DNA of 64,000 bases from Streptomyces bauhiniae. Lineage in GTDB: Bacteria; Actinomycetota; Actinomycetes; Streptomycetales; Streptomycetaceae. A program made the position numbers and the translations under genes. Every line of letters starts with the position of its first letter. Within the stretch, counting starts at the first letter, position 1. This document shows positions 8,451 through 17,128 of this stretch, piece by piece. Where the stretch lies: NCBI RefSeq assembly GCF_004784475.1, contig NZ_SRRT01000005.1:248001-312000 (forward strand). Direction: 5' to 3'. Under the pieces are notes generated by a model, which searched no databases, was not told where the DNA came from, and saw only the letters and a list, made by a program, of their open reading frames with translations.

Positions 8451-9086
8451 TCACGCGGAGCGCCCTGCTGCGGGGGCGTAGGTCCGGAAGTACGCGGTGA
8501 GCATGCGGCGTCCCTCGTTGATCGTCACGTCGTCGCCGTCCGGGGAGCGGCGGAACGCGATGTCGAAGAACCGGTTGGCGACCTCGAAGGCGATCTGCGC
8601 GACGTGGCGCGGGGTGTCGGCCGCGATGAGGTTCCGCTCGACCAGGAGGAGCCAGAGCCGCTCCGCCTGGGCCTCGTCGAAGCCCCGGACCAGCGCGTCC
8701 AGCGTCTCGTTGCGCCCAGCGAACCACAGCTCGGTGCAGCTCCGGTGGTCGCGGAAGTACGCGAGTACGGCGTCGATCAGGGCGTCGCCGATTCCTTCGA
8801 GTGTGCCCGGCTCGGGGTCCTCCAGCACGCCGTTCAGAATGGCGTCCAGCTGCTGCACATGGTGCTGGAGCAGCTCGGCGTCGACCTGATGCCGGTCCGG
8901 GAAGTAGTGGTACATCGACGCGGTCGGAATCCCCGCCCGCTCCCCGATCGCCTTGAGCGTGGCCGCCTCGTACCCCTGCTCCGCCAGCAGCGCCTCCGCC
9001 GCGTCGAGAATGGCACGTCTGCGCTCCACCCCGCGCCGCTGGACTACGGGGGGCCGGGTGGGAGTCGCCGAATCCTTGTCGAACAC
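8451..9086 (-). CDS. TetR family regulator, probable controller of the 6.6-16.1 kb regulon
   Basis: 211 residues. HTH about 26-68 (EQGYEAATLKAIGERAGIPTASMYHYFPDRHQV), C-terminal domain WFAGRNETLDALVRGF. The GTG start at 9086 lies within the operator CGAACACGATTCG (9080-9092), and a TATGAT -10 element at 9095-9100 puts transcription initiation almost on the start codon. The mRNA is therefore probably leaderless and autorepressed. The same operator precedes three other transcription units, so this is the best candidate for their common repressor. Divergent from the monooxygenase operon. Confidence 0.88.
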   Translation of the reverse strand: MFDKDSATPTRPPVVQRRGVERRRAILDAAEALLAEQGYEAATLKAIGERAGIPTASMYHYFPDRHQVDAELLQHHVQQLDAILNGVLEDPEPGTLEGIGDALIDAVLAYFRDHRSCTELWFAGRNETLDALVRGFDEAQAERLWLLLVERNLIAADTPRHVAQIAFEVANRFFDIAFRRSPDGDDVTINEGRRMLTAYFRTYAPAAGRSA

Positions 9087-9100
9087 GATTCGGGATCATA
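9080..9100 (-). promoter_or_regulatory. TetR promoter and operator (site B) over the start codon
   Basis: CGAACACGATTCG at 9080-9092 has CGAA/TTCG outer arms and overlaps the GTG at 9086-9084. A leftward -10 element TATGAT occupies 9100-9095. Spacing leaves almost no 5' untranslated region. Confidence 0.55.
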
Positions 9101-9125
9101 TCAGCGGAGTTCGCGGCGGGTGAGG

Positions 9126-9166
9126 TTGACAGCCTATGGACGACTCGTAAACTCGACTGCGATTCG
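9126..9166 (+). promoter_or_regulatory. Promoter with regulon operator (site C)
   Basis: TTGACA (9126-9131), 16-base spacer, TAAACT (9148-9153), then CGACTGCGATTCG (9154-9166) and ACTTTA. Identical layout to site A; ATTCGACTTTA is also present at site D. It drives the 9264-13251 operon. Confidence 0.65.
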
Positions 9167-9263
9167 ACTTTAGGTCCCTCGCCATGCGATCCCCGGCGGG
9201 CGGCCCGCCGCAGTACGGCTGTCAGTACGACCCAGTCCGCCACGACGGCGGCGAGGAGGCACC

Positions 9264-10757
9264 ATGAGCAACAGGTCCAACGGCTCGCCGCCGGCCGCCG
9301 ACGTCGATGTGCTGATCGTCGGAGCCGGGATCTCCGGTATCGGTGCGGCCGGTCATCTGGCGTCCCAGCGGCCGGGCACCACGTTCACGATCCTGGAGGC
9401 GCGGGAGTCGATCGGCGGAACCTGGGATCTGTTCCGGTATCCCGGTATCCGGTCGGACTCGGACATGTCGACCTTCGGATACGGCTTCAAACCGTGGACC
9501 CACCGCAAGGCCATCGCCGACGGCCACCTGATCCTCGACTATCTGCAGCAGACCGTCGCCGACAAGCGGCTCGCCCGGCACATCCGGTTCGGGCACCGGG
9601 TGGTCGGCGCGGAGTTCTCGACGGCCGAGCGGCGCTGGACGGTCACCGCCGAACGGGCGGACAGCGGTGAGCAGTTGACGTTCACCGCCCGCTTCCTGCT
9701 GCTGGGCACCGGCTACTACGACCACGGGGAGGGGTTCACCCCGGAGTTCGCCGGGGTCGAGGACTTCCGGGGCCGCGTGGTCCATCCGCAGCACTGGCCG
9801 GAGGACCTGGACTACGCCGGCAAGCAGGTGCTGGTGATCGGCAGCGGCGCCACGGCGGTCACGCTGATCCCGGCGATGGCGGGCCGGGCGGGGCACGTGA
9901 CGATGCTCCAGCGGTCGCCGGGGTACATCTTCTCGCTGCCGTCCGAGGACGTGGTCGCCGGTGTACTGCGCAAGGTGCTCGGCCAGCGGCGGGCGCACAA
10001 GCTCGTCCGGCGCAAGAACATCTGGCTGACCCGGAGCATGTACAAGCTGTGCAGGCGGGCGCCGAAGCTCGCGCGCAGGCTGCTCATCGCCCGCGTACGA
10101 CGGGAACTCCCCCAACACTTCGACGTCGACACGCACTTCACCCCCAGCTACGCCCCCTGGGACCAGCGGCTCTGTGTGGTGCCCGACGGCGACCTGTTCA
10201 AGGCGCTGTCGAGCGGCCGGGCCTCCGTCGTCACCGACCGGATCTCGCGGTTCACCGCGTCGGGCATCCTGCTGGAGTCGGGCCGGGAACTGGCCGCCGA
10301 CATCATCGTGACCGCGACCGGCCTCAACATGTCGCCCTTCGGCAAGATGCGGCTCCAGGTGGACGGGCGTCCGGTCGATCTGTCCGACACGACCGCCTAC
10401 AAGGCGATGATGCTGTCCGGCGTGCCCAACCTGGCCTTCGCGCTCGGCTACACCAACCTCTCCTGGACCCTGAAAGTGGACCTGGTCTGGGAGCACTTCT
10501 GCCGCCTGCTCGACCACATGGACGCCCACGGCTACGACACCGTCACCCCCGTGCTGCACGACCCCGCGATGGAACGGGTCCCCTTCATGAACCTCTCCGC
10601 CGGCTACGTCGAGCGCGGGATCGGGGCCTTCCCCAGGGCCGGCACCCGTGGCCCGTGGACGGTGGAGATGGCGTACGAGAAGGACGTGGAGCGGCTGCGC
10701 GACGGGCCGGTGGCGGACGCGGCTCTGCACTTCACCGGGGCGAGGCGCGCCCGGTGA
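9264..10757 (+). CDS. Flavin-containing Baeyer-Villiger-type monooxygenase
   Basis: 497 residues. FAD Rossmann motif VGAGISGIGAAGHL (19-32), the Baeyer-Villiger fingerprint FRGRVVHPQHWP (168-179; pattern FxGxxxHxxxWP), then the NADPH Rossmann motif GSGATA (193-198). It closely follows the EthA/cyclohexanone-monooxygenase pattern, converting ketones to esters with NADPH and O2. It heads an operon with an alpha/beta hydrolase (4-nt overlap), which could cleave the ester formed, and a GMC oxidoreductase that could supply or consume the matching alcohol. Substrate unknown. Confidence 0.9.
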   Translation: MSNRSNGSPPAADVDVLIVGAGISGIGAAGHLASQRPGTTFTILEARESIGGTWDLFRYPGIRSDSDMSTFGYGFKPWTHRKAIADGHLILDYLQQTVADKRLARHIRFGHRVVGAEFSTAERRWTVTAERADSGEQLTFTARFLLLGTGYYDHGEGFTPEFAGVEDFRGRVVHPQHWPEDLDYAGKQVLVIGSGATAVTLIPAMAGRAGHVTMLQRSPGYIFSLPSEDVVAGVLRKVLGQRRAHKLVRRKNIWLTRSMYKLCRRAPKLARRLLIARVRRELPQHFDVDTHFTPSYAPWDQRLCVVPDGDLFKALSSGRASVVTDRISRFTASGILLESGRELAADIIVTATGLNMSPFGKMRLQVDGRPVDLSDTTAYKAMMLSGVPNLAFALGYTNLSWTLKVDLVWEHFCRLLDHMDAHGYDTVTPVLHDPAMERVPFMNLSAGYVERGIGAFPRAGTRGPWTVEMAYEKDVERLRDGPVADAALHFTGARRAR

Positions 10758-11683
10758 GCCGCCAGGTCACCTTCCCCAGCCACGGCGTCACCTGCGGCGC
10801 CACACACCTCCCGGCCAGGAGCGACGCGCTGACCGGCCTGGCCGGGCGCCCGTGCGTGGTCATGGCCCACGGCTTCGGCGGCACCCGCGACAGCGGCCTG
10901 ACGGGGTACGCGGAGGGCTTCGCCGATGCCGGGATGGACGTGTTCGCCTTCGACTACCGGGGTTTCGGCGACTCCGGCGGCACGCCGAGGCAGGACGTGT
11001 CGGTACGGCGGCAGCGGCAGGACTACCACGCGGCCCTCGCCGCCGCCCGGCACCTGCCCGGCGTCGACCCGGACCGGATCGTCCTGTGGGGCACGTCGTA
11101 CGCGGGCGGCCATGTCCTCGCCGTCGCCGCGCAGGACGGCCGTATCGCGGCGGCGGTCGCGCTGACGCCCGCCACGGACGGGCTCGCCACGCTGGCACAC
11201 GTCGTCCGTCTCGCCGGAGTGGGCCGACTCCTGGAGCTGGCCGGACACGGCTTGCGGGACGTGGCACGGGCCCTCACCGGGCGGCGGCCGCACCATCTGC
11301 CGGTCGTCGGACCGCCGGGGGCTACGGCGATGATGACCACCCCGGACATCGAGCGGATCAGCACCGTCATGGCCGGTCCGACCTGGCGCAACGAGGTCTG
11401 CGCCCGCGCCGCGCTGAAGGTCGGCGCCAACCGGCCGGTCGTCCACGCCGGGCGGCTGGCCTGCCCGGTGCTGTTCCAGGTCGGCCTGCACGACCGGGTC
11501 GCCCCGCCCGGCGCCACCCGCCGCACCGCCCGTCTGGCCGGTCCGCGGGCGCGGCTGGCCGAGTACCCCCTGGACCATTTCGACGTCTACGACGGACCCT
11601 GGCAGGAACGCGCGCTGGCCGACCAACTCGGCTTCCTCACCCGCGTCCTCGGCACCGCTTGTGCACAACTCCCGTTTTCCTAG
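10754..11683 (+). CDS. Alpha/beta hydrolase
   Basis: 309 residues from a GTG overlapping the monooxygenase stop. Nucleophile elbow GTSYAG with the catalytic serine, oxyanion HGFGGTRDSG near residue 37, late acid HDR and histidine in DHFDVYDG. The oxyanion and C-terminal pattern match the dienelactone-hydrolase/X-Pro-peptidase-like branch often annotated 'alpha/beta hydrolase' or acetylxylan-esterase-like. Context suggests hydrolysis of the ester or lactone made by the monooxygenase. Confidence 0.87.
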   Translation: MSRQVTFPSHGVTCGATHLPARSDALTGLAGRPCVVMAHGFGGTRDSGLTGYAEGFADAGMDVFAFDYRGFGDSGGTPRQDVSVRRQRQDYHAALAAARHLPGVDPDRIVLWGTSYAGGHVLAVAAQDGRIAAAVALTPATDGLATLAHVVRLAGVGRLLELAGHGLRDVARALTGRRPHHLPVVGPPGATAMMTTPDIERISTVMAGPTWRNEVCARAALKVGANRPVVHAGRLACPVLFQVGLHDRVAPPGATRRTARLAGPRARLAEYPLDHFDVYDGPWQERALADQLGFLTRVLGTACAQLPFS

Positions 11684-11694
11684 AAGGAGATCGA

Positions 11695-13251
11695 ATGAGT
11701 TCGTACGACTACGTGGTCGTCGGTGCCGGATCGGCGGGCTGCGTGCTGGCCGCGCGGCTGTCGGAGGACCCCGAGGTGCGGGTGGCGCTGATCGAGGCGG
11801 GCGGTCCCGACACCGCGCCCGAGATCCATGTCCCGGCCGCCTTCTCGCAGTTGATGAAGACCGAGCTGGACTGGGACCTCGACAGCGAGCCCGAGCCGGG
11901 CATCGGCGACCGGCGGGCCTATCTGCCACGGGGCCGGGTGTTCGGCGGGTCCAGCTCCATGAACGCGATGATCTACATCCGGGGCGCCCGCGCCGACTAC
12001 GACGGCTGGGCGGCGGGCGGGGCCGACGGGTGGTCGTACGCCGACGTGCTCCCGTACTTCCGGCGCGCCGAGGACAACGAGCGCGGCGAGGACGAATTCC
12101 ACGGCGTGGGCGGGCCGTTGACGGTCAGCGACGGGCGATCCGGGCATCCGCTCGCCTCCGCCTTCGTGGACGCGGCGGTGCAGGCCGGGTACAAGACGAA
12201 CGACGACTTCAACGGTGAGCGCCAACTGGGCGTCGGCAGGTACCAGTTGACTCAGCGCGGTGGCATGCGGTGCAGCGCCGCCGTCGCCTATCTGCATCCG
12301 GCGCTGCAGCGACCGAACCTGACGGTGCTGTCCTCGGCGCGCGCCCACCGGGTGGTGATCGAGGACGGCCGGGCAGCGGGCGTGGAGGTGGAGCGCGGCG
12401 GCACGGTCGAAGTGGTGCGCGCGGAGCGGGAGGTGATCCTGTCGGCGGGCGCGTACGAGTCACCGAAGCTGCTGATGCTGTCCGGGATCGGACCCGGTGC
12501 GGTGCTGTCCGCGTTCGGGATCGGGGTGGTGCGGGATCTGCCGGTCGGCGCGGGTCTTCAGGACCACTACATGGCGCTGCTCAACTTCCGTACGAACACC
12601 GAGTCGTTGATCGCGGCGGCGACCGAGGAGAACGCGGCGCTGCTCCAGAGCGAGGGGCGCGGGCCGCTGACCTCCAACATCGGGGAGGCGGGGGGCTTCT
12701 TCCGGAGCCGGGACGAACTCGACGCGCCGGATGTTCAGTTCCACGCGGCTCCGGGCCTGTTCCACCAGGAGGGCCTGGGCGCGGTCGCCGAACACGGCTT
12801 CGCCTTCGGCCCCTGCGTGCTCGCCCCGACCAGCCGTGGCGCGGTGACCCTGCGCTCCCCACGCCCGGACGCGGCACCCCGGATCGTGCACAACTACCTG
12901 ACCACGCCGGAGGACCGGGACGCCATCGTCGCCGGAATCAGGATCGCGCTGGAGATCGCGGCCCAGCCGGCGGTGTCGGACCTCGTCACCGCCCCCTTCG
13001 ACGCACCTCCCTCCGACTCCGACGCCGACCTGCTCGCGTGGGCACAACGGGCCGGACAGACCCTCTACCACCCGACATCGACCTGCGCGATCGGCTCGGT
13101 GGTCGACCCCGAGCTGCGGGTGCTCGGCGTGCCAGGGCTACGGGTGGTGGACGCGTCGGTGTTCCCGTCGGTGACTCGGGGCAACACGAACGCGCCGGTC
13201 ATCATGGCGGCGGAGAAGGCGGCGGACTTGATCAAGAATCCAGGTGCGTGA
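11695..13251 (+). CDS. GMC family FAD-dependent alcohol oxidoreductase
   Basis: 518 residues, ATG after AAGGAGA. N-terminal FAD motif VVVGAGSAGCVLAARLSE; GMC signature RGRVFGGSSSMNAMIYIRG; C-terminal HPTSTCAIG with the active-site His; and NTNAPVIMAAEKAADLI. Length and motifs match choline-dehydrogenase-like alcohol dehydrogenases (BetA/AlkJ type). It probably oxidises a primary or secondary alcohol, passing electrons to quinone or O2. Third gene of the 9264 operon. Confidence 0.9.
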   Translation: MSSYDYVVVGAGSAGCVLAARLSEDPEVRVALIEAGGPDTAPEIHVPAAFSQLMKTELDWDLDSEPEPGIGDRRAYLPRGRVFGGSSSMNAMIYIRGARADYDGWAAGGADGWSYADVLPYFRRAEDNERGEDEFHGVGGPLTVSDGRSGHPLASAFVDAAVQAGYKTNDDFNGERQLGVGRYQLTQRGGMRCSAAVAYLHPALQRPNLTVLSSARAHRVVIEDGRAAGVEVERGGTVEVVRAEREVILSAGAYESPKLLMLSGIGPGAVLSAFGIGVVRDLPVGAGLQDHYMALLNFRTNTESLIAAATEENAALLQSEGRGPLTSNIGEAGGFFRSRDELDAPDVQFHAAPGLFHQEGLGAVAEHGFAFGPCVLAPTSRGAVTLRSPRPDAAPRIVHNYLTTPEDRDAIVAGIRIALEIAAQPAVSDLVTAPFDAPPSDSDADLLAWAQRAGQTLYHPTSTCAIGSVVDPELRVLGVPGLRVVDASVFPSVTRGNTNAPVIMAAEKAADLIKNPGA

Positions 13252-13274
13252 GCTGAAGGGTGGGGTGGCCGCAC

Positions 13275-14162
13275 ATGGGCGGGGAGTACACCGAGGAGAC
13301 CTACGGCGAGGTCACGGTACTGGTCGGCGCCCGGCGCGGCGCGTATCCGTACGCCAACTCGCTCCTCGTCCGGGGGACGGACGCCACACTGGTTGTCGAC
13401 CCCTCGCTGTCGCTCGTCCATGGCGCGCCGCCCGCCGATGTGGTCCTGGTGAGCCACGCCCACGAGGACCACATGGCGGGGCTGGGCAGTTACGACGTAC
13501 CCGTGCACATCCACGAGGCCGACCTCGGCCCGCTGCGCTCCCGTGAGGTCCTGGTCGCGGGGTTCGGCTACCCGCCCGAGGAGGCCGACGCCGCCGACCG
13601 GATGCTGCGCGACGACTTCCATGTGACGGGGCGCCCGGGCGCCCTCGGCTTCGCCGACGGCACCGTCTTCGACCTCGGCGGCCGCACGGTCACCGTGGTC
13701 CACCTCCCCGGTCACACACCGGGCCACAGCGGCTTCCTGATCGAGCCGGACGGCTTCCTGTTCGTCGCGGACATCGACCTCACCTCGTTCGGCCCCTTCT
13801 ACGGCGACACCCGCAGCGATCTGACGGACTTCGAGGCGTCCATGCGCCGGTGCGCGGACATCGACGCCCGCTGGTACGGCACCGCCCACCAGAAGGGCGT
13901 GATCGAGGGCGCCCCGGAATTCCGTCGCGGGCTGGCCGAGTTCGCCGAAGTGGTCGAACGACGGGACGCAGCACTACTGGCCTTCCTGACCGAGCCACGA
14001 ACGATCCCTGAAATCGCCGAACACCGCCTTGTGTACCGACCACATGTGTCGGGCCCACATGTGACCCCGGTAGAACGCCGCACAGCCACACACCACTTGA
14101 CCCGCCTAACAGCCAAGGGCCTGATAACGGAGACCGAGCCGGGGCTGTTCCGGACGGTTTGA
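13275..14162 (+). CDS. MBL-fold metallo-hydrolase
   Basis: 295 residues from ATG 13275 (a GTG at 13260 is an alternative). Metal ligands: HAHEDH (61-66), the histidines of HLPGHTPGH, D in FVADIDLTSFGP and H in GTAHQKG. This is the glyoxalase-II/lactonase-like zinc hydrolase fold; a helical C-terminal tail (ERRTATHHLTRLTAKGLI) is of the LACTB2 winged-helix kind. It follows the GMC gene by 23 bp and is probably in the same transcript, so a lactone or thioester substrate from that pathway is plausible. Confidence 0.87.
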   Translation: MGGEYTEETYGEVTVLVGARRGAYPYANSLLVRGTDATLVVDPSLSLVHGAPPADVVLVSHAHEDHMAGLGSYDVPVHIHEADLGPLRSREVLVAGFGYPPEEADAADRMLRDDFHVTGRPGALGFADGTVFDLGGRTVTVVHLPGHTPGHSGFLIEPDGFLFVADIDLTSFGPFYGDTRSDLTDFEASMRRCADIDARWYGTAHQKGVIEGAPEFRRGLAEFAEVVERRDAALLAFLTEPRTIPEIAEHRLVYRPHVSGPHVTPVERRTATHHLTRLTAKGLITETEPGLFRTV

Positions 14163-14222
14163 GAACAACAGCCCTCGCTACGATCCCCTCGAGCAGGCCC
14201 GATGCCGAGACGGGGGGAATCC

Positions 14223-14765
14223 GTGAACCGACCACTACTGTTCCTCGACGTGGACGGCCCGCTGAACCCGTACGCGGCCAAGCCGGAGAGGCGTCCCGCC
14301 GGCTACACCACGCTCAGAGTGCCCCTCGCCCATGGGCAGAACAGGAGCCCCTTATCCCGACGGCGCCCTCTGCGGGTCTGGCTCAACCCGGACCATGGGC
14401 GATCGCTGCTCGGGCTCGGATTCGAGCTGTGTTGGGCCACCACATGGATGGGCGACGCCAACCGGTGGATCGCCCCAGTACTCGACCTCCCGGAACTGCC
14501 CTTCGTCAACTTCGGCGACGCCCTCTTCCAAGAACGCCCCGACGGAGTCCACTGGAAGACCGGCCCCCTGGTCGACTACGCCAACGGCCGCCCCTTCGCC
14601 TGGGTCGATGACGAACAGAGCGACCTGGATCAGACATACGTCACCGCCCATCACCCCGGCGTCGGGCTGCTGCACCACGTCAACCCTCGGATCGGCCTCC
14701 GGGAGGAAGCCTTTCGCACGCTCGCCGACTTCGCCCGATCTCCAGGTACGGTCGGCCGAGGCTAG
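14223..14765 (+). CDS. HAD-like protein
   Basis: 180 residues from GTG 14223 (preceded by ggggggaa). The N-terminus PLLFLDVDGPLNPY carries the HAD motif I DxDG. Further HAD-like traits are FELCWATTWMGDANRW (motif II-like T) and FAWVDDEQSD (motif IV acidic pair). This is a family common in Streptomyces with no proven substrate. The stop overlaps the convergent flavoprotein gene by 4 nt. Confidence 0.7.
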   Translation: MNRPLLFLDVDGPLNPYAAKPERRPAGYTTLRVPLAHGQNRSPLSRRRPLRVWLNPDHGRSLLGLGFELCWATTWMGDANRWIAPVLDLPELPFVNFGDALFQERPDGVHWKTGPLVDYANGRPFAWVDDEQSDLDQTYVTAHHPGVGLLHHVNPRIGLREEAFRTLADFARSPGTVGRG

Positions 14766-16117
14766 CCCTTCAGGCTCGCAAGGACCGCCTTCGCCGCCCT
14801 CTCCCCCGAAGTCGCCGCGTCAGCCAGTGAAGGCATGTCGAGCTGGTAGTCGCCGGCCAGGTGGATCGGGCCGAGAGGGGCCCGCAGTGTCGGCAAAGAT
14901 GCGCGGCGGCCCGGGGCCCAGAAGGGGACCACGCGGTGGTGTCGGCGCACGATGCCCTCGCCGAGGTTGCCTTGGAGCTGGGGGTAGACCGAGATCAGGT
15001 CCCGTGCGAAGCGAGTTGTGATCTGCTCGTCGGACAGCTCGAAGAGGCTGTCGGCCGCGGCGCCGCCCGCGAAACACGCCAGGGCGCCGCCCGGCTGTCG
15101 TACGCCACCCTTGCGGAGGGCGGCGGCGTGGTTGAACATCGCCTGGAACGAGAGCTGGGGCGTGGACACGCCGAAGAAGTCGTCCCAGGGCTGAGGCCCT
15201 TCCTCCTCGGTGAAGAAGCCGACGACGACGTAACGGCCGTACCGAATGTCGTCGAACGCGTTGCGGTACGTCTGCGGAAGCCCCGGAAGGATCTGCGTCG
15301 CGACATCGCTGGGCACCGCGACGATCGCCCGCTTCGCGCGCACCCGGACCAGGCCGTCGTCCGCGTCGGCGTAATGGACGACCACCCCGTCCCCGTCCGC
15401 CTCCACGGACCGAACGCCCGCCTGGAGCCGTAGGCGTTCGCCGAGGTCGGCGGCGAGGATGTCGGTCAGCGTCTGGTTACCCCCCAGCGGCAGCGCGAAG
15501 TTCGGCACCTTGGCCGGATCAGCCAGCGCGACTCCGATCGACGCCACAAGCTGCGTCGCCGCCGTCTCTCCAGGCTCACACCCCATCCACTGCCCCGACC
15601 ACGACCGGACGACCTCGCGGGTCAACTCGGAGCGCACACCCCGCAGAAGATCCGACGCGAGCCGCCGGTCGAGCTTGGCACGCACCCGCTTCGCGAACCC
15701 CCTGTCCGACTCCAGGAACGGCACCGCCGAGACGATACGAGCACCGACCAACGCCATCCCGACCCGGTCCATCAGGCTCATCCGCGTACGGAACATGAGC
15801 GAGAACAGCTTGGACGTGTCGACCAGCCCCCCGTTGAGCACCAGCGCCACGCTCTTGTCGGCCAACGAGCCCATCTCGATGCCGTGGTGACGCAGCGCGT
15901 CGATCAGCGGCCCGGTCCCCTCGGTGAACTGCGTCCCGACGTTGATCCAGTAGTCGCCCTTGCGCACCGTCTCGACGCGTCCGCCCGCCCGCGCCGACGC
16001 CTCCAGTACGACGGCATCGGTCTTGCCGTCGAGAGCCGTGGCCGCCATCAGCCCGGCCATTCCGGCACCGACGACCACGACATCACGGCTCTCCTCGCGT
16101 ACGACTCCGTCTGCCAT
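14762..16117 (-). CDS. FAD-dependent amine oxidase/protoporphyrinogen-oxidase-like flavoprotein
   Basis: 451 residues. Dinucleotide motif VVVVGAGMAGLMAATAL (13-29), then VLEASARAGGRVETVRKGDYWINVG, the amine-oxidase-superfamily GG-RR signature region, and a C-terminal FAD-contact HLAGDYQLDMPSLADAATSGERAA. Typical of flavin amine oxidases, phytoene-desaturase-like and HemY-like enzymes. Its promoter has the regulon operator (site D), so it is likely co-induced with the monooxygenase operon. Substrate unknown. Confidence 0.85.
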   Translation of the reverse strand: MADGVVREESRDVVVVGAGMAGLMAATALDGKTDAVVLEASARAGGRVETVRKGDYWINVGTQFTEGTGPLIDALRHHGIEMGSLADKSVALVLNGGLVDTSKLFSLMFRTRMSLMDRVGMALVGARIVSAVPFLESDRGFAKRVRAKLDRRLASDLLRGVRSELTREVVRSWSGQWMGCEPGETAATQLVASIGVALADPAKVPNFALPLGGNQTLTDILAADLGERLRLQAGVRSVEADGDGVVVHYADADDGLVRVRAKRAIVAVPSDVATQILPGLPQTYRNAFDDIRYGRYVVVGFFTEEEGPQPWDDFFGVSTPQLSFQAMFNHAAALRKGGVRQPGGALACFAGGAAADSLFELSDEQITTRFARDLISVYPQLQGNLGEGIVRRHHRVVPFWAPGRRASLPTLRAPLGPIHLAGDYQLDMPSLADAATSGERAAKAVLASLKG

Positions 16118-16147
16118 CTTCTTCCTCGCTTCGCCAGCTTACGATCT

Positions 16148-16166
16148 CGAATCGTATTCGACTTTA
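16148..16166 (-). promoter_or_regulatory. Promoter -10 and regulon operator (site D)
   Basis: Read leftward: TAAAGT (-10, 16166-16161) then CGAATACGATTCG (16160-16148), a near-perfect palindrome CGAAT-N3-ATTCG. This is the same -10/operator abutment seen at sites A and C. It lies about 30 bases upstream of the flavoprotein start. The -35 region is weak. Confidence 0.6.
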
Positions 16167-16264
16167 CCGCGTCCAACCCGCTCTGAGACCACCCCCTCCC
16201 CCACCGAACGACCCACGCCCCGCCAACCCGTTCCCGACCCCGATCCAGGGGTAGCGTCCTCGAC

Positions 16265-17026
16265 ATGGACCTACACACCACCGTCGAGCGCGCCCACCGC
16301 CTCAAGAAGCTGCACGCCGAGTACAAGCCGCTCGTGCTGCCGACCGTCTGGGACGTCTGGTCCGCGCGGACGGCGGCCGACGCCGGTTTCCCCGCGCTGA
16401 CGATCGGCAGCCATCCGCTCGCCGACTCCCGAGGGGCCGAGGACCACGAGGGGCAGACCTTCGAGGAGGTGCTCGCCGCCGTCAGGCCGATCGTCGCGGC
16501 GGTCGACATCCCCGTATCGGTGGACCTGGAGGCCGGGTACGGCCAGGAGCCCGCGGACCTCATCGCCGGACTCATCGAGGTCGGCGGCGTCGGCCTCAAC
16601 CTCGAGGACACCGTCCACTCGGACGGCGGACGTGTGCGCGGCACACAGGAGCACGCCACCTACATCGCCGGCCTCCGCGCGGCGGCCGACAAGGCGGGGG
16701 TCCCGGTCTGGGTCAACGGCCGCACCGACCTCTTCCTGCACGCGGACGACCCCGCAGCCGTCCTCGACGAGGCGATCGAGCGCCTGCGGGCCATGGAGCA
16801 GGCCGGCGCCGACAGCGTCTACCCGGTCCGCATCCAGGACGACGACGACCTGCTGACCGCGGTGACCGGCGCCGTCTCCATCCCCGTGAACTCCACCGCC
16901 CACCCGGTCAAGCACGACCTGGACCGCTTCCGCCGCCTCGGCGTCGGCCGCATCACCTACGGCCCGCTGCTGCAACTCGCCCTGACGGACTCGATGAAGG
17001 ACATGCTCAAGCCCTGGGCCCCGTAG
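16265..17026 (+). CDS. Isocitrate lyase/PEP phosphonomutase family protein
   Basis: 253 residues, TIM-barrel family of C-C/C-P lyases. Family-typical segments are LPTVWDVWSARTAADAGFPA, VSVDLEAGYG with the metal-ligand acids, GVGLNLEDTVH and the substrate-loop region VWVNGRTDLFL. Members act on 2-methylisocitrate, oxaloacetate or phosphonopyruvate; without a KKCGH-type catalytic cysteine it is unlikely to be a true isocitrate lyase. It stands alone and ends at a strong terminator. A broken homologue occurs at 35408-35897. Confidence 0.85.
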   Translation: MDLHTTVERAHRLKKLHAEYKPLVLPTVWDVWSARTAADAGFPALTIGSHPLADSRGAEDHEGQTFEEVLAAVRPIVAAVDIPVSVDLEAGYGQEPADLIAGLIEVGGVGLNLEDTVHSDGGRVRGTQEHATYIAGLRAAADKAGVPVWVNGRTDLFLHADDPAAVLDEAIERLRAMEQAGADSVYPVRIQDDDDLLTAVTGAVSIPVNSTAHPVKHDLDRFRRLGVGRITYGPLLQLALTDSMKDMLKPWAP

Positions 17027-17071
17027 CGGACTTGGCCGGTCACCTCCGGCGACGTCTCACGCGCACAACAG

Positions 17072-17111
17072 CCCGGCCCCGCATCCGAGGTGCTGTGGAT
17101 GCGGGGCCGGG
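17072..17111. terminator. Bidirectional hairpin terminator
   Basis: Perfect 15-bp GC-rich stem (17072-17086 with 17097-17111) and a 10-base loop, between two convergent genes ending at 17026 and 17129. No U tract, as usual in Streptomyces. Confidence 0.85.
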
Positions 17112-17128
17112 ATTACCGTCGTGTGCCG

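Noticed and set aside
16265..17026. True isocitrate lyase or phosphonate biosynthesis enzyme
   Set aside because: Too short and lacking the catalytic cysteine motif of isocitrate lyase; no phosphonate genes nearby. Left as family member of unknown substrate.
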